A stretch of DNA of 22,425 bases from Gemmatimonadota bacterium (GTDB lineage: Bacteria; Gemmatimonadota; Gemmatimonadetes; Gemmatimonadales; GWC2-71-9): NCBI GenBank assembly GCA_003221985.1, contig QHUQ01000120.1, forward strand, positions 1 to 22,425. The letters run 5' to 3'. A model generated the notes under the pieces. The model was given only the letters and a program-made list of their open reading frames with translations, was not told where the DNA came from and ran no database searches. Positions 15,125-22,270 of the stretch are shown one piece after another (position 1 is the stretch's first letter; each line of letters begins with the position of its first letter). A program made the translations under genes and the position numbers.

Positions 15125-16182
15125 GGCAGTTGAAAGAGCCAGAGATCGGCGGTGGCTGCCGTATTCCATGCCGAGACGACGAGATGCGTTCCGTCGGGCG
15201 AAACGGCGGGCCGCCGGAACCGCCACGCGGGATCCCCGACCTGAGTCGGCGGATTGCCGGGACCGAACAGAAACAGCGGACCGCCGTGGTCCGGCTGGGA
15301 GCCGCCGAGTATAGAATCGACGGTATAGCTGACCGCCCCACCGACGACCGCCGCGAATGTGCCGTGCGCAACGCTCACGTCGCGCGCGATGCCGAATCCG
15401 AAGTCGTACAGCGTATCCGTCATCCCGCTGGAGAACATGTGACGGTAGACGCGCGAATCGCCGTCACGGGTGAAATAGAGGGTATCGCCGCTGACGTCTG
15501 CGGCGAGCGACGACGCACTGTCCGCTACAGCGAGGCGCGAGAGCGCCGGCGTCGCCGCCGTGAAGTCGACGATCACGACGCCGATCCCGGTGCGGATGGT
15601 GTCCGGCGGGCAGCCGCGGCACGGAATCGGGTGGGTGACGCGCTCCCCGACCCCTGCAATGCGGCCTGATCCCAGCCACACCAGGTGTGACATCGCGTCG
15701 TAGGTCGTGCCCCCCCCCCAGGGCGCTGTGAACGGAAGGCGTTGCAGAACGCGGGCCGAGTTGGGAGCCACGACCGTCGCGACCACGAGGTCCTGCGCGT
15801 CCGGGGCAATTCCCTGAAGAAACCGTTCCGTGCTCGCCCGAACGTACACGATGCTGTCGCGCGCGAGCGCTGCGTCCTCGAACACGTTCACGGAGTCGTC
15901 AGGAGCGGTGGTGCGGCAGACGTAGTGAGAAATCACGCCACCCGCCGCCGGGAGGAACGCGAGACAGCGATCGCGATCGGCACGGTCCAATCTCTCGCCG
16001 GTGAAGACGATGCCGCTGCCGTCTGGGAGCCAGGCTGGGATGAGATCCTGCCCCGGATTGTACGTGAGCCGCGTGGGGTCGCCGGGATTCAGCGGGCCGT
16101 CGGGCCCGTACTCGCCGGGACGAAACGGCGCGCCATGCTCACACGCCACGAGCACGGCGCTCACCGCGAGCGCGATTCTCAT
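15121..16182 (-). CDS. Beta-propeller (TolB/WD40-like) lipoprotein
   Basis: 353 residues. The N-terminus MRIALAVSAVLVACEHG has a lipobox with Cys14. Repeated blade motifs such as DLIPAWLPDGSGIVFTGE, SSLAADVSGDTLYFTRDGDS and RRPAVSPDGTHLVVSAWN indicate a six- or seven-bladed propeller of the TolB or PD40 kind. CRGC (PIPCRGCPP) could form a disulphide. Probably an exposed or periplasmic partner of the receptor encoded directly downstream, since the stop and start overlap in GTGA. The first 28 bases of the gene belong to a tandem duplication with a second, out-of-frame copy of the start upstream. Confidence 0.8.
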   Translation of the reverse strand: MRIALAVSAVLVACEHGAPFRPGEYGPDGPLNPGDPTRLTYNPGQDLIPAWLPDGSGIVFTGERLDRADRDRCLAFLPAAGGVISHYVCRTTAPDDSVNVFEDAALARDSIVYVRASTERFLQGIAPDAQDLVVATVVAPNSARVLQRLPFTAPWGGGTTYDAMSHLVWLGSGRIAGVGERVTHPIPCRGCPPDTIRTGIGVVIVDFTAATPALSRLAVADSASSLAADVSGDTLYFTRDGDSRVYRHMFSSGMTDTLYDFGFGIARDVSVAHGTFAAVVGGAVSYTVDSILGGSQPDHGGPLFLFGPGNPPTQVGDPAWRFRRPAVSPDGTHLVVSAWNTAATADLWLFQLP

Positions 16183-16211
16183 CGGCGCTCACCGCGAGCG
16201 CGAATCTCATC
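16156..16211. repeat. 28-base tandem duplication over the lipoprotein start
   Basis: Two adjacent copies (16156-16183 and 16184-16211) differ at one base, T versus A. Each contains an ATG and eight following codons on the minus strand: MRIALAVSA in the copy used by the lipoprotein gene, MRFALAVSA in the upstream copy. Because 28 is not a multiple of three, the upstream copy reads out of frame and ends at a stop at 16139. Confidence 0.9.
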
Positions 16212-16245
16212 GGGAAACGCATGATGGGAAGAGCGGGGATTTCGC

Positions 16246-16668
16246 CTAACGAACGGCCGTCGTCTCGGACGCCTGGAGCTGGCCGCTGTAGAAGTTCGGT
16301 TTGCCGGACGCCTGTAACAGTCCGTGCACGACGAACTCCAGGCCCACAAAAAAGACCCCGCCCCACAACAGGGGCGGCAGCTCGCTCGTGTTCCGGCCAT
16401 AGAGCAGCAGCAGCCAGCGGCCGAGCTCGTAACACCACAGCCCGCCGGCAAACCAGCCGAGCACGCGAACGAACTTCCCGGCGGGAGTCTCGATGCCGGG
16501 AATCTTCAGCAGCACGACCTCCACCAGATGGCCGACGTACGTGAAGGAAAACGCGAGCGTAAACGCGTCGAGAAAGTCCCAGCCAAACGTGCCGTGACGT
16601 GGCAGCAGCGCGACGAGCAGCAGTGCCAGCGGCAGCGCCAGCAGCGTGTTACGGGTGAGCGCTTTCAT
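16246..16668 (-). CDS. Four-helix integral membrane protein, unknown
   Basis: 140 residues from the ATG at 16668, whose first 20 bases overlap the end of the S9 peptidase gene. Hydrophobic helices at about 6-22, 34-54, 68-90 and 100-119 (LLALPLALLLVALL, DAFTLAFSFTYVGHLVEVVL, VLGWFAGGLWCYELGRWLLL, WGGVFFVGLEFVVHGLLQAS). Conserved-looking polar residues within helices (His47, Glu50, Glu81, Arg84, Glu111, His115) hint at a functional core. No family recognised. The longer frame to 16773 is antisense-like read-through of the peptidase and was not used. It sits inside the peptidase and receptor gene run. Confidence 0.75.
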   Translation of the reverse strand: MKALTRNTLLALPLALLLVALLPRHGTFGWDFLDAFTLAFSFTYVGHLVEVVLLKIPGIETPAGKFVRVLGWFAGGLWCYELGRWLLLLYGRNTSELPPLLWGGVFFVGLEFVVHGLLQASGKPNFYSGQLQASETTAVR

Positions 16669-18685
16669 GCAGATGTACCTCCAGCCAGTCGAGGACCGTG
16701 CTCCACCAGATGCGGCGATTGCGCGGGCGCAGTACCCAGTGCCCTTCGTCCGGGAAGTAGAGGAACTTCGCATCGACGCCCATGCGCTTCGCGGCCGTGA
16801 ATGCCTGATAGCCTTCGGACAGATCCACGCGGTAGTCCAGCTGCGAATGCACGATCAGCATCGGCGTCTTCCAGTCGCTCACATGATTCAACGGAGACCA
16901 CTTTTCGTAAAGAGCGCGGTTCGGGGGGGCGTACACGGGGCCGGCGAACTCCCAGTCGGTGAACCACAGCTCTTCGGTGCTGCCGGCCATGCTGACCGTA
17001 TTGAACACGCCGTCGTGATCCACCAGCACCTTGAAGCGGTTGGTGTGGCCCGCGATCCAGTACACCATGTATCCGCCGTAGGAGGCGCCGGCGGCGCCCA
17101 TGCGCGTCGAGTCGACGTACGGCAGGCGGGCGACGACGTCCAACCCTTTCATGAGGTCTTCGAACGGGTAGTCGCCCCAATGCTGCGAGATCGCATCGGT
17201 GAACTTCTGGCCATAGCCCGTCGAGCCGTGGAAGTTCACCTCGGCAACGACGAATCCCGCTCCGCGGCCAGCAAACATCTGATTGTTCCAGCGCGGGCCC
17301 CAGCTGTCGGTCCACGCTCCCTGCGGGCCGCCGTGAATGAGATAGATCAGCGGATACGTTCTGGCGGGATCGAAGCCGGGCGGCTTCTGGGACCAACCGA
17401 AAACCGAGTCGCCGAGTGCGCCGACGAAGCCGAACTCCTCGAGCGGCGGTAAATCCAGTGTGGCGAGTGCCGAGTCGTTGTGGTGCGTCAGCGCTTTGCT
17501 CGACACCCAGACCTCGGGTGGCTGCGTGTTGCTCTGATGCAGGTAGACCAGCGTGCGATTGTCAGGCGCGACCTGGACGTTGGTGTTGACGCCATTTGAA
17601 ACGGCGACGGAACGACGGAAGGACGGAATGTCGATGCGGTGAATGTTGTCCCGCCCTCGCTCCTCGACGACCGCATAGATACAGGTGGAATTCGGACACC
17701 AGGTGTACGAACCGACGGAGAGCGTCCAGCCGCTCGTCGCCTCGACCGGACGACCTTCCGTCCTTCCGTCCTTCCGTCGCAGTAACATCAGGCGCAGTCG
17801 ATCGGCCTCGAACCCTGCCCGTTGCATCGAGAGATAGGCCAGCCATTTGCCGTCCGGGGAGTATCGCGGCGTGTTGTCCGCGCCCGGATTGGTGGTGATC
17901 TGGTGGAAGGTCGGGCCGTCGACAGCATAGATATCGACGTTCGTATTGTCGGCGACGGTGGTGTCGCCGTGCATCGCGACGAGGATGTCTTTGCCGTCGG
18001 GCGAGACCGCGACGTCCCCGTCACCGCCCGTCGCGATCGTCGGGATGTCGTGATCGACCGGCGTGAGATCCGTCGCCTTCCCGGTTGCGACATCGACGCG
18101 AAACAGATGCTGCCGCTTCCCCGCCCTGAAGTCGTCCCAGTGCCGCCACATCAGCCCGGTCCAGATCCTCGCCTCGGTGGGATACGCCCCGTTGCGTTGA
18201 TCGATCTCCTGATTCGCGGGCCATTTGATGTCGCTGACGACCAGCAGGCCTGAGCCGTCGGGCAACCACACCGGATCCGACGCGCCGTCGGCCAGGCTCG
18301 ACACTTTGCGCGCGTCGCCGCCGGCGATCGGCAGCAGCCAGACCTGTGCCCCGCCCTCGCGCGTCGAGATGAACGCCAGCGTCTTCCCATCGGGCGACCA
18401 GCGCGGCTGGCGGTCCGATCCCGCCCCCGGTCCGTTGGTCAGCTGCCGCGACCGGCCGGTCGCGACCTCGACGACCCAGACGCGCGCGACGTTGCGATTG
18501 TCCTGGAGCGAGGGCGTCGAAACGGTGTAGGCCACCCACTTCCCGTCCGGCGAGAGCTGCGGATCGCTCACCGCCTTGAGCGCGATGTAGTCCTCGAACG
18601 TGATCGCGCGCTTTTGCGCGAATACGGGAAGGGGGACGAGGGACGGGGGAAGGGTAAAGCATGCAATCAGCGCGATCGCTCGCAT
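16649..18685 (-). CDS. Secreted S9 (prolyl-oligopeptidase family, S9C-like) serine peptidase
   Basis: 678 residues from the ATG at 18685, sharing its A with the stop of the small gene upstream (TGATG). Signal peptide MRAIALIACFTLPPSLVPLP, cleaved near residue 23. Residues about 30-410 form a beta-propeller with PD40 blades (LSPDGKWVAYTVS, WSPDGKTLAFIS, YSPDGKWLAYLS). The alpha/beta-hydrolase domain at about 430-670 shows HGGP (451-454, oxyanion), GASYGGY with Ser535, HSQLDYR with Asp617 and DEGHW with His649. Expected to cleave short peptides such as dipeptidyl or acyl-aminoacyl substrates outside the cytosol. Two blades carry octamer-repeat insertions (RRKDGRTEGRP at about 303-313). Confidence 0.93.
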   Translation of the reverse strand: MRAIALIACFTLPPSLVPLPVFAQKRAITFEDYIALKAVSDPQLSPDGKWVAYTVSTPSLQDNRNVARVWVVEVATGRSRQLTNGPGAGSDRQPRWSPDGKTLAFISTREGGAQVWLLPIAGGDARKVSSLADGASDPVWLPDGSGLLVVSDIKWPANQEIDQRNGAYPTEARIWTGLMWRHWDDFRAGKRQHLFRVDVATGKATDLTPVDHDIPTIATGGDGDVAVSPDGKDILVAMHGDTTVADNTNVDIYAVDGPTFHQITTNPGADNTPRYSPDGKWLAYLSMQRAGFEADRLRLMLLRRKDGRTEGRPVEATSGWTLSVGSYTWCPNSTCIYAVVEERGRDNIHRIDIPSFRRSVAVSNGVNTNVQVAPDNRTLVYLHQSNTQPPEVWVSSKALTHHNDSALATLDLPPLEEFGFVGALGDSVFGWSQKPPGFDPARTYPLIYLIHGGPQGAWTDSWGPRWNNQMFAGRGAGFVVAEVNFHGSTGYGQKFTDAISQHWGDYPFEDLMKGLDVVARLPYVDSTRMGAAGASYGGYMVYWIAGHTNRFKVLVDHDGVFNTVSMAGSTEELWFTDWEFAGPVYAPPNRALYEKWSPLNHVSDWKTPMLIVHSQLDYRVDLSEGYQAFTAAKRMGVDAKFLYFPDEGHWVLRPRNRRIWWSTVLDWLEVHLHESAHP
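17613..17628. repeat. Inverted copy of the CCTTCCGT octamer repeat
   Basis: CGACGGAAGGACGGAA is an exact reverse complement of 17764-17779, about 135 bases away and within the same gene. Confidence 0.7.
17754..17779. repeat. Tandem octamer repeat (CCTTCCGT, three copies)
   Basis: Three perfect head-to-tail copies at 17754-17777. On the coding strand they specify a basic, polar loop between propeller strands of the S9 peptidase. With the inverted copy at 17613-17628 they could form a 16-pair stem. Confidence 0.8.
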
Positions 18686-18942
18686 CAATACTCCGGGTGC
18701 GTGAGAATAGCGCGGACCAGGTCGTCGAACAGTTGCGACTCCGGGGTCACGTTGCCGTCCGCATCGGTGTGGACGTTCCAGGCAGCCAGCTCGTTCAGCG
18801 CAGTCGCTTCCTCGTAGGTGAGGTGCAGCACGTGACCGTTCGCGTTCTTGCTCGCCTTGTCGAGCACCTGCTTGAGCACGTCGGGAAGGTGCTTGGCGGT
18901 CCGCACCGCGTCGAACTGTTGTCTGGTCACGGTGAGGTCCAT
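18685..18942 (-). CDS. Small conserved-looking protein, unknown
   Basis: 85 residues: MDLTVTRQQFDAVRTAKHLP, a lysine-rich middle (VLKQVLDKASKNANGHVLHL), then LTYEEATALNELAAWNVHTD and an acidic C-terminal helix (QLFDDLVRAILTHPEY). No signal, membrane helix or cysteine, so probably cytosolic and largely helical. Its stop shares a base with the peptidase start (TGATG), so it is co-translated with a secreted enzyme, an odd pairing. Only 47 bases separate it from the divergent synthase gene. No family recognised. Confidence 0.7.
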   Translation of the reverse strand: MDLTVTRQQFDAVRTAKHLPDVLKQVLDKASKNANGHVLHLTYEEATALNELAAWNVHTDADGNVTPESQLFDDLVRAILTHPEY

Positions 18943-18989
18943 GCGCTAATCTTGGGTACCTTCGGAGTCACTCGCAACCCAGAGCTCTG

Positions 18990-19985
18990 ATGCCACGCAC
19001 GGCGTTCCTGTCCACGGGCTTTCACGTCCCCGCGCGGCTCGTCACGAATGACGATCTCGCGAAGATCATGGACACCTCCGACGAGTGGATCGTGCAACGC
19101 AGCGGCATCAAGACGCGCTATTGGGTGGACAAGGGCGACACCGGCGTCGCGCTGGCGCGTGAGGCGTCACAGAAAGCACTGGAAAAGGCCGGCCTCACGG
19201 CGAAGGACATCGATTGCATCATCTACTGCACCTGCACCCCCGATCATTTCGAGCCGGGCAACGGCGTCTTTCTGCAGCGCGAGCTGGGCCTCACCGATAT
19301 TCCCGCCGTCGACGTCCGCAATCAGTGCAGCGGTTTCATCTATGGGCTCTCGATCGCCGACGCGTGGATCCGCACCGGCCAGTACAAGAACATTCTGCTG
19401 GTCGGCGCCGAGGTGCATTCCCGCGGGCTCGACAAGACGACGCGCGGGCGCGACACCGCGGTGCTGTTCGGCGATGGCGCGGGCGCTGCGGTGCTCGCAC
19501 CGATCGACGATGACGGCCGTGGCGTCTTGTCCACGCACATCTTTGCCGACGGCCGTTACGCCGAGAAGCTGTGGGTCGACGGACCCGGCCTGGCGCACGA
19601 TCCGTATGTGAGCGTGGAGATGCTGGAGCAGGGGCTGCACCGCGCCGTGATGGAGGGGCGCGACGTCTTCAAGTTCGCATCGCTCAAGATGCCGGAGTCC
19701 GTCGCCATCGCGCTCACGACCAACCGCCTCACTCCCGCCGACGTCACGTTGCTCGTCCCCCACCAGGCCAATCAGCGCATCATCGAGATGGTCCAGAAGG
19801 CCACCGGCCTGCGCGGCGATCAGGTCTACAGCAACATCCAGAAGTACGGCAACACCACCGCGGCCTCGATTCCGATCGCGCTCGATGAGGCGCTGGCTGA
19901 GGGGCGGCTCAAGCGGGGCGATCTGCTCGTGCTGACCGCGTTCGGGTCCGGTTTTACGTGGGGGAGCGCCGCGATTCGCTGGTAG
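18990..19985 (+). CDS. fabH: Beta-ketoacyl-ACP synthase III family protein
   Basis: 331 residues from the ATG at 18990. It has DTSDEWIVQRSGIKTR (28-43), the FabH opening signature, then active-site Cys113 in VRNQCSGFIYGL, FGDGAGAAVLA (160-170), His258 in VPHQANQR and Asn288 in KYGNTTAAS: a complete Cys-His-Asn triad. The enzyme class condenses an acyl-CoA starter with malonyl-ACP to begin fatty-acid synthesis. The cysteine environment (NQCSG rather than AACAG) and the lack of neighbouring fab genes leave room for a specialised role with another starter. Cytosolic. The 3' end overlaps the opposing TPR gene by 32 bases. Confidence 0.9.
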   Translation: MPRTAFLSTGFHVPARLVTNDDLAKIMDTSDEWIVQRSGIKTRYWVDKGDTGVALAREASQKALEKAGLTAKDIDCIIYCTCTPDHFEPGNGVFLQRELGLTDIPAVDVRNQCSGFIYGLSIADAWIRTGQYKNILLVGAEVHSRGLDKTTRGRDTAVLFGDGAGAAVLAPIDDDGRGVLSTHIFADGRYAEKLWVDGPGLAHDPYVSVEMLEQGLHRAVMEGRDVFKFASLKMPESVAIALTTNRLTPADVTLLVPHQANQRIIEMVQKATGLRGDQVYSNIQKYGNTTAASIPIALDEALAEGRLKRGDLLVLTAFGSGFTWGSAAIRW

Positions 19986-20658
19986 AATCCATCTCCTTCA
20001 ACTCCTTGAGCTCTCGCGCCGCGCCTTCCGCCAGCGGCGAGCCGCGGTAGCGCTCGACGAAGCGCGCCAACTCCACTCTCAATCGCGCGGTCCGGCCCAT
20101 TTTGCGATACAGATCGATCAGGCCGTTGGCCGCACTCATCTGTTCCCGCGGGTTGGCGGGAGGGTTGGCATTGCGGATCTCGAGGTAGAGGCGCTCCGCC
20201 TCGTCGAATCCTTTGAGCTGCGTTTCCAGGAGGTGCGCGAGGCGCAAGCGCGCTTCATGATCCTGCGGCTCGATGCGCAGATGGTCGCGGAACCAGTCCG
20301 CGGCCTCCGCATACTTGCCCTGCACGATCAGGACGTCCTGGCGCGGATAGGTGGGCGGTGGCGGGATGTCGCCGACGGCGTAGATCGTCTTGACCATCAG
20401 CACGGCGGCCCCGCCCACGGTGCGATGAATCGCGAAGATCCCGGCGAGCGTGATCGGGACGTTGAGTATGAGCAGGAAAACGAAGACGACGGACGAGATC
20501 CACCCTTTATCCAGCATGAAGTACCACAACGACGACAGCATCACGAAGCACGCCGGCCCGAACCACGTCGCCACGCGCAACAGGCGAATGACATCCGTCG
20601 CATCGCTGTATTCGGGGCCCTTGGCCATCGCGGTCCAGAATTGCGCCTGAAACGCCAC
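19954..20658 (-). CDS. Membrane protein with C-terminal TPR-like repeats
   Basis: 234 residues from a GTG at 20658; an ATG at 20628 is an equally possible start. Two hydrophobic helices at about 30-48 and 53-76 (ACFVMLSSLWYFML, VVFVFLLILNVPITLAGIF) form a hairpin, then a proline hinge (GDIPPPPTYP) leads to a soluble helical region at about 107-215. There the spacing of LIVQGKYAEAADWFRDHL, ARLRLAHLLETQLKGFDEAE and ANGLIDLYRKMGRTARLRVE fits three TPR units, usually protein-binding scaffolds. The final 30 bases overlap the synthase gene tail to tail. Function unknown. Confidence 0.78.
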   Translation of the reverse strand: MAFQAQFWTAMAKGPEYSDATDVIRLLRVATWFGPACFVMLSSLWYFMLDKGWISSVVFVFLLILNVPITLAGIFAIHRTVGGAAVLMVKTIYAVGDIPPPPTYPRQDVLIVQGKYAEAADWFRDHLRIEPQDHEARLRLAHLLETQLKGFDEAERLYLEIRNANPPANPREQMSAANGLIDLYRKMGRTARLRVELARFVERYRGSPLAEGAARELKELKEMDSTSESRRSPT

Positions 20659-20700
20659 CTGCGCAAGTTGCGTACAGGGCGTTACCCATAGGAGAACAGC

Positions 20701-20970
20701 ATGCTCTGGCTTGCGGTGAGTGCCGCCGCGCTGATCGGCGGTTTCGTGGTGAGTCGTGGTTTCGTACGTCGCCGGCTGCGCTTCGTCGATGCGGTTCAGA
20801 AGCCGGCGGCCCCGTTGATCGCGGGCGCAGCCGCCGCGGTCGTCGCGCTGCCGATCACCATGCTCCCGATCGTCACGATTGGCACCGCGGTCGCCTTCGG
20901 AATCGGTGTCGCGGGCGGAGTCGCGAGCGGGCGCTCCGGCCCTCCTCCTGCCCTCCCGCCGGGGAGTTAA
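20701..20970 (+). CDS. Small membrane protein, unknown
   Basis: 89 residues with a good ribosome binding site (GGAGAA) before the ATG. Two hydrophobic segments, about 2-17 (LWLAVSAAALIGGFVV) and 38-75 (PLIAGAAAAVVALPITMLP then VTIGTAVAFGIGVAGGVASG), separated by a basic loop (RGFVRRRLRF), and a Pro-rich end. No family recognised. It diverges from the TPR gene across 42 bases and converges on the HD-domain gene, their stops sharing TTAA. Confidence 0.65.
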   Translation: MLWLAVSAAALIGGFVVSRGFVRRRLRFVDAVQKPAAPLIAGAAAAVVALPITMLPIVTIGTAVAFGIGVAGGVASGRSGPPPALPPGS

Positions 20971-21893
20971 CTGACGCGCAATGCTTTGGCGGGCGCCGCC
21001 ATTTCCGGGCGGCCCGCCACGACCCGTAGAGCCCGCACTGCTTCACGCGCAAATGTCTTCCCCGCACCCTTCTCCACTTCTTCCAGCGCGCTCCAACGCG
21101 TAAACGCCGGCCGCACGGGTGTCGCCATCTGCAGCGTTTCGAAGGCGTCGGCGACGGCAAGCACCTTCACGGTGGGCGCCATCGGCAACGCCTCGATGTC
21201 CCAATCGTCGCCCACGATCTCGTAATAGTGTGAGTACTCCGCGATGATCTCGGCGGCGCCGCGCAGCGCGCGCGCCACGGCGAGCGACTCATCGGTCACG
21301 GAGCGCGACAAGAGCCGCAGCAACCGCTGATCGGCGGTGCCTACCTCATGGAGCAACGCCGCGATACGGAGGTTCTCGATGTCGCCATCGCTGAGCTTCA
21401 GCTCGACGCCCATCGCCGCCGCGAGCTCTCCCACGCGGGTCGAGTGACCTTCCTGGTGCCGCTCTGCCGACTCGATGTGGAATGTCAGCACCTCCAGCGT
21501 CGCGAGGTAGGCGTTCTTGAGATCCGCCAGCCGCGAGGCACGCTGCTCGGCGAGCCCGCCCACTACATAGCCGGTGAGAATCAGGAAGCCGCCCCACGGG
21601 ACGAGGAGCATCATGGCGTCCTGCGTAAGGCCCGGCTCCATGCCGACCCCCTGTGTCGCCTGAAAGAAGAAGACGAGCGAGGCGATGAACAGGCCGGCCA
21701 CCACGGCAAAGCGGCGGCCGCCATAGAAGCCCGCCAGGATGATCGGCAGATAATAGAAGCTGAGAAACGCAAACTTCTGCTCGATCAGCTGATTGATGAC
21801 GAGCAGGGATGCGACCAGCAACAGGACGAGGATGCGCTCGAAGTTCCGGAAGAAGAACTGCTTCGCACGCTCCAGAGCTCGCTGCTGAGCCAC
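20967..21893 (-). CDS. Membrane protein with degenerate HD-GYP-like domain
   Basis: 308 residues from a GTG at 21893 preceded by GGAAAGG. Four hydrophobic helices lie in residues about 20-115 (ILVLLLVASLLVIN, FLSFYYLPIILAGFYGG, FAVVAGLFIASLVFFF, LLVPWGGFLILTGYVVGGL), then a cytosolic helical domain. That domain has EGHSTRVGELAAAMG (148-162) and LRIAALLHEVGTADQ (175-189), as in HD-GYP c-di-GMP phosphodiesterases, followed by VKVLAVADAFETL (242-254). But the HD pair is His182-Glu183, the following Lys is missing and no GYP motif is present, so catalysis is doubtful. It more likely binds a ligand or partner. Its stop shares TTAA with the converging small gene. Confidence 0.8.
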   Translation of the reverse strand: MAQQRALERAKQFFFRNFERILVLLLVASLLVINQLIEQKFAFLSFYYLPIILAGFYGGRRFAVVAGLFIASLVFFFQATQGVGMEPGLTQDAMMLLVPWGGFLILTGYVVGGLAEQRASRLADLKNAYLATLEVLTFHIESAERHQEGHSTRVGELAAAMGVELKLSDGDIENLRIAALLHEVGTADQRLLRLLSRSVTDESLAVARALRGAAEIIAEYSHYYEIVGDDWDIEALPMAPTVKVLAVADAFETLQMATPVRPAFTRWSALEEVEKGAGKTFAREAVRALRVVAGRPEMAAPAKALRVS

Positions 21894-22269
21894 AAAGGCC
21901 TTTCCGCTAAAGGGATACGGGAGCGCCGGATCAAACTGAATGACAGGTGGGCATTCTGCAAGTGAGAAAGGTCACAAAAGACCATGTATCCGATGGTAAA
22001 GCGCGGCCCTCCCGCACGATATGTGTCCGGCACGGAATTCGCCCATGGGATCGGCAGGGGGGGGTCGGCCTGCGCGTCCTGGGGGCCGCCTCCCTGTGGC
22101 GGAGGTGGCAATCATTAAGTTGGTGCGCCACCTAACCGGGATCCTGCAATGTTTTTCCTCGCCGTCCTGCTACAAGACGAAGACATCGCGGCGCCGTTCC
22201 CATATCACCTACGACGCCCATCTGACGCATTTTTTATTCGCGCACATCGTCGCGGAGGTCTGCGATGTG
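21894..22269. other. Intergenic stretch, no convincing gene
   Basis: Open frames here are short or antisense-like and lack ribosome binding sites with sensible products. It must contain the promoter of the HD-domain gene, but no clear pair of boxes is seen. It includes an inverted repeat AGGTGGC/GCCACCT near 22104-22134 and the stem described at 22242-22270. Confidence 0.5.
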
Positions 22270-22270
22270 C
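22242..22270 (-). terminator. Possible hairpin after the small protein stop
   Basis: GCACATCG and CGATGTGC pair perfectly (8 pairs, 13-base loop), directly after the stop codon on the minus strand. There is no T run after it on that strand (it is followed by AATAAAAAAT), so it is not a standard intrinsic terminator and may only protect or punctuate the transcript. Confidence 0.3.

Noticed and set aside
16246..16773. Longer start for the four-helix membrane protein
   Set aside because: The extra 35 residues are Arg/Ser-rich read-through of the peptidase 3' end; the ATG at 16668 directly precedes the first helix.
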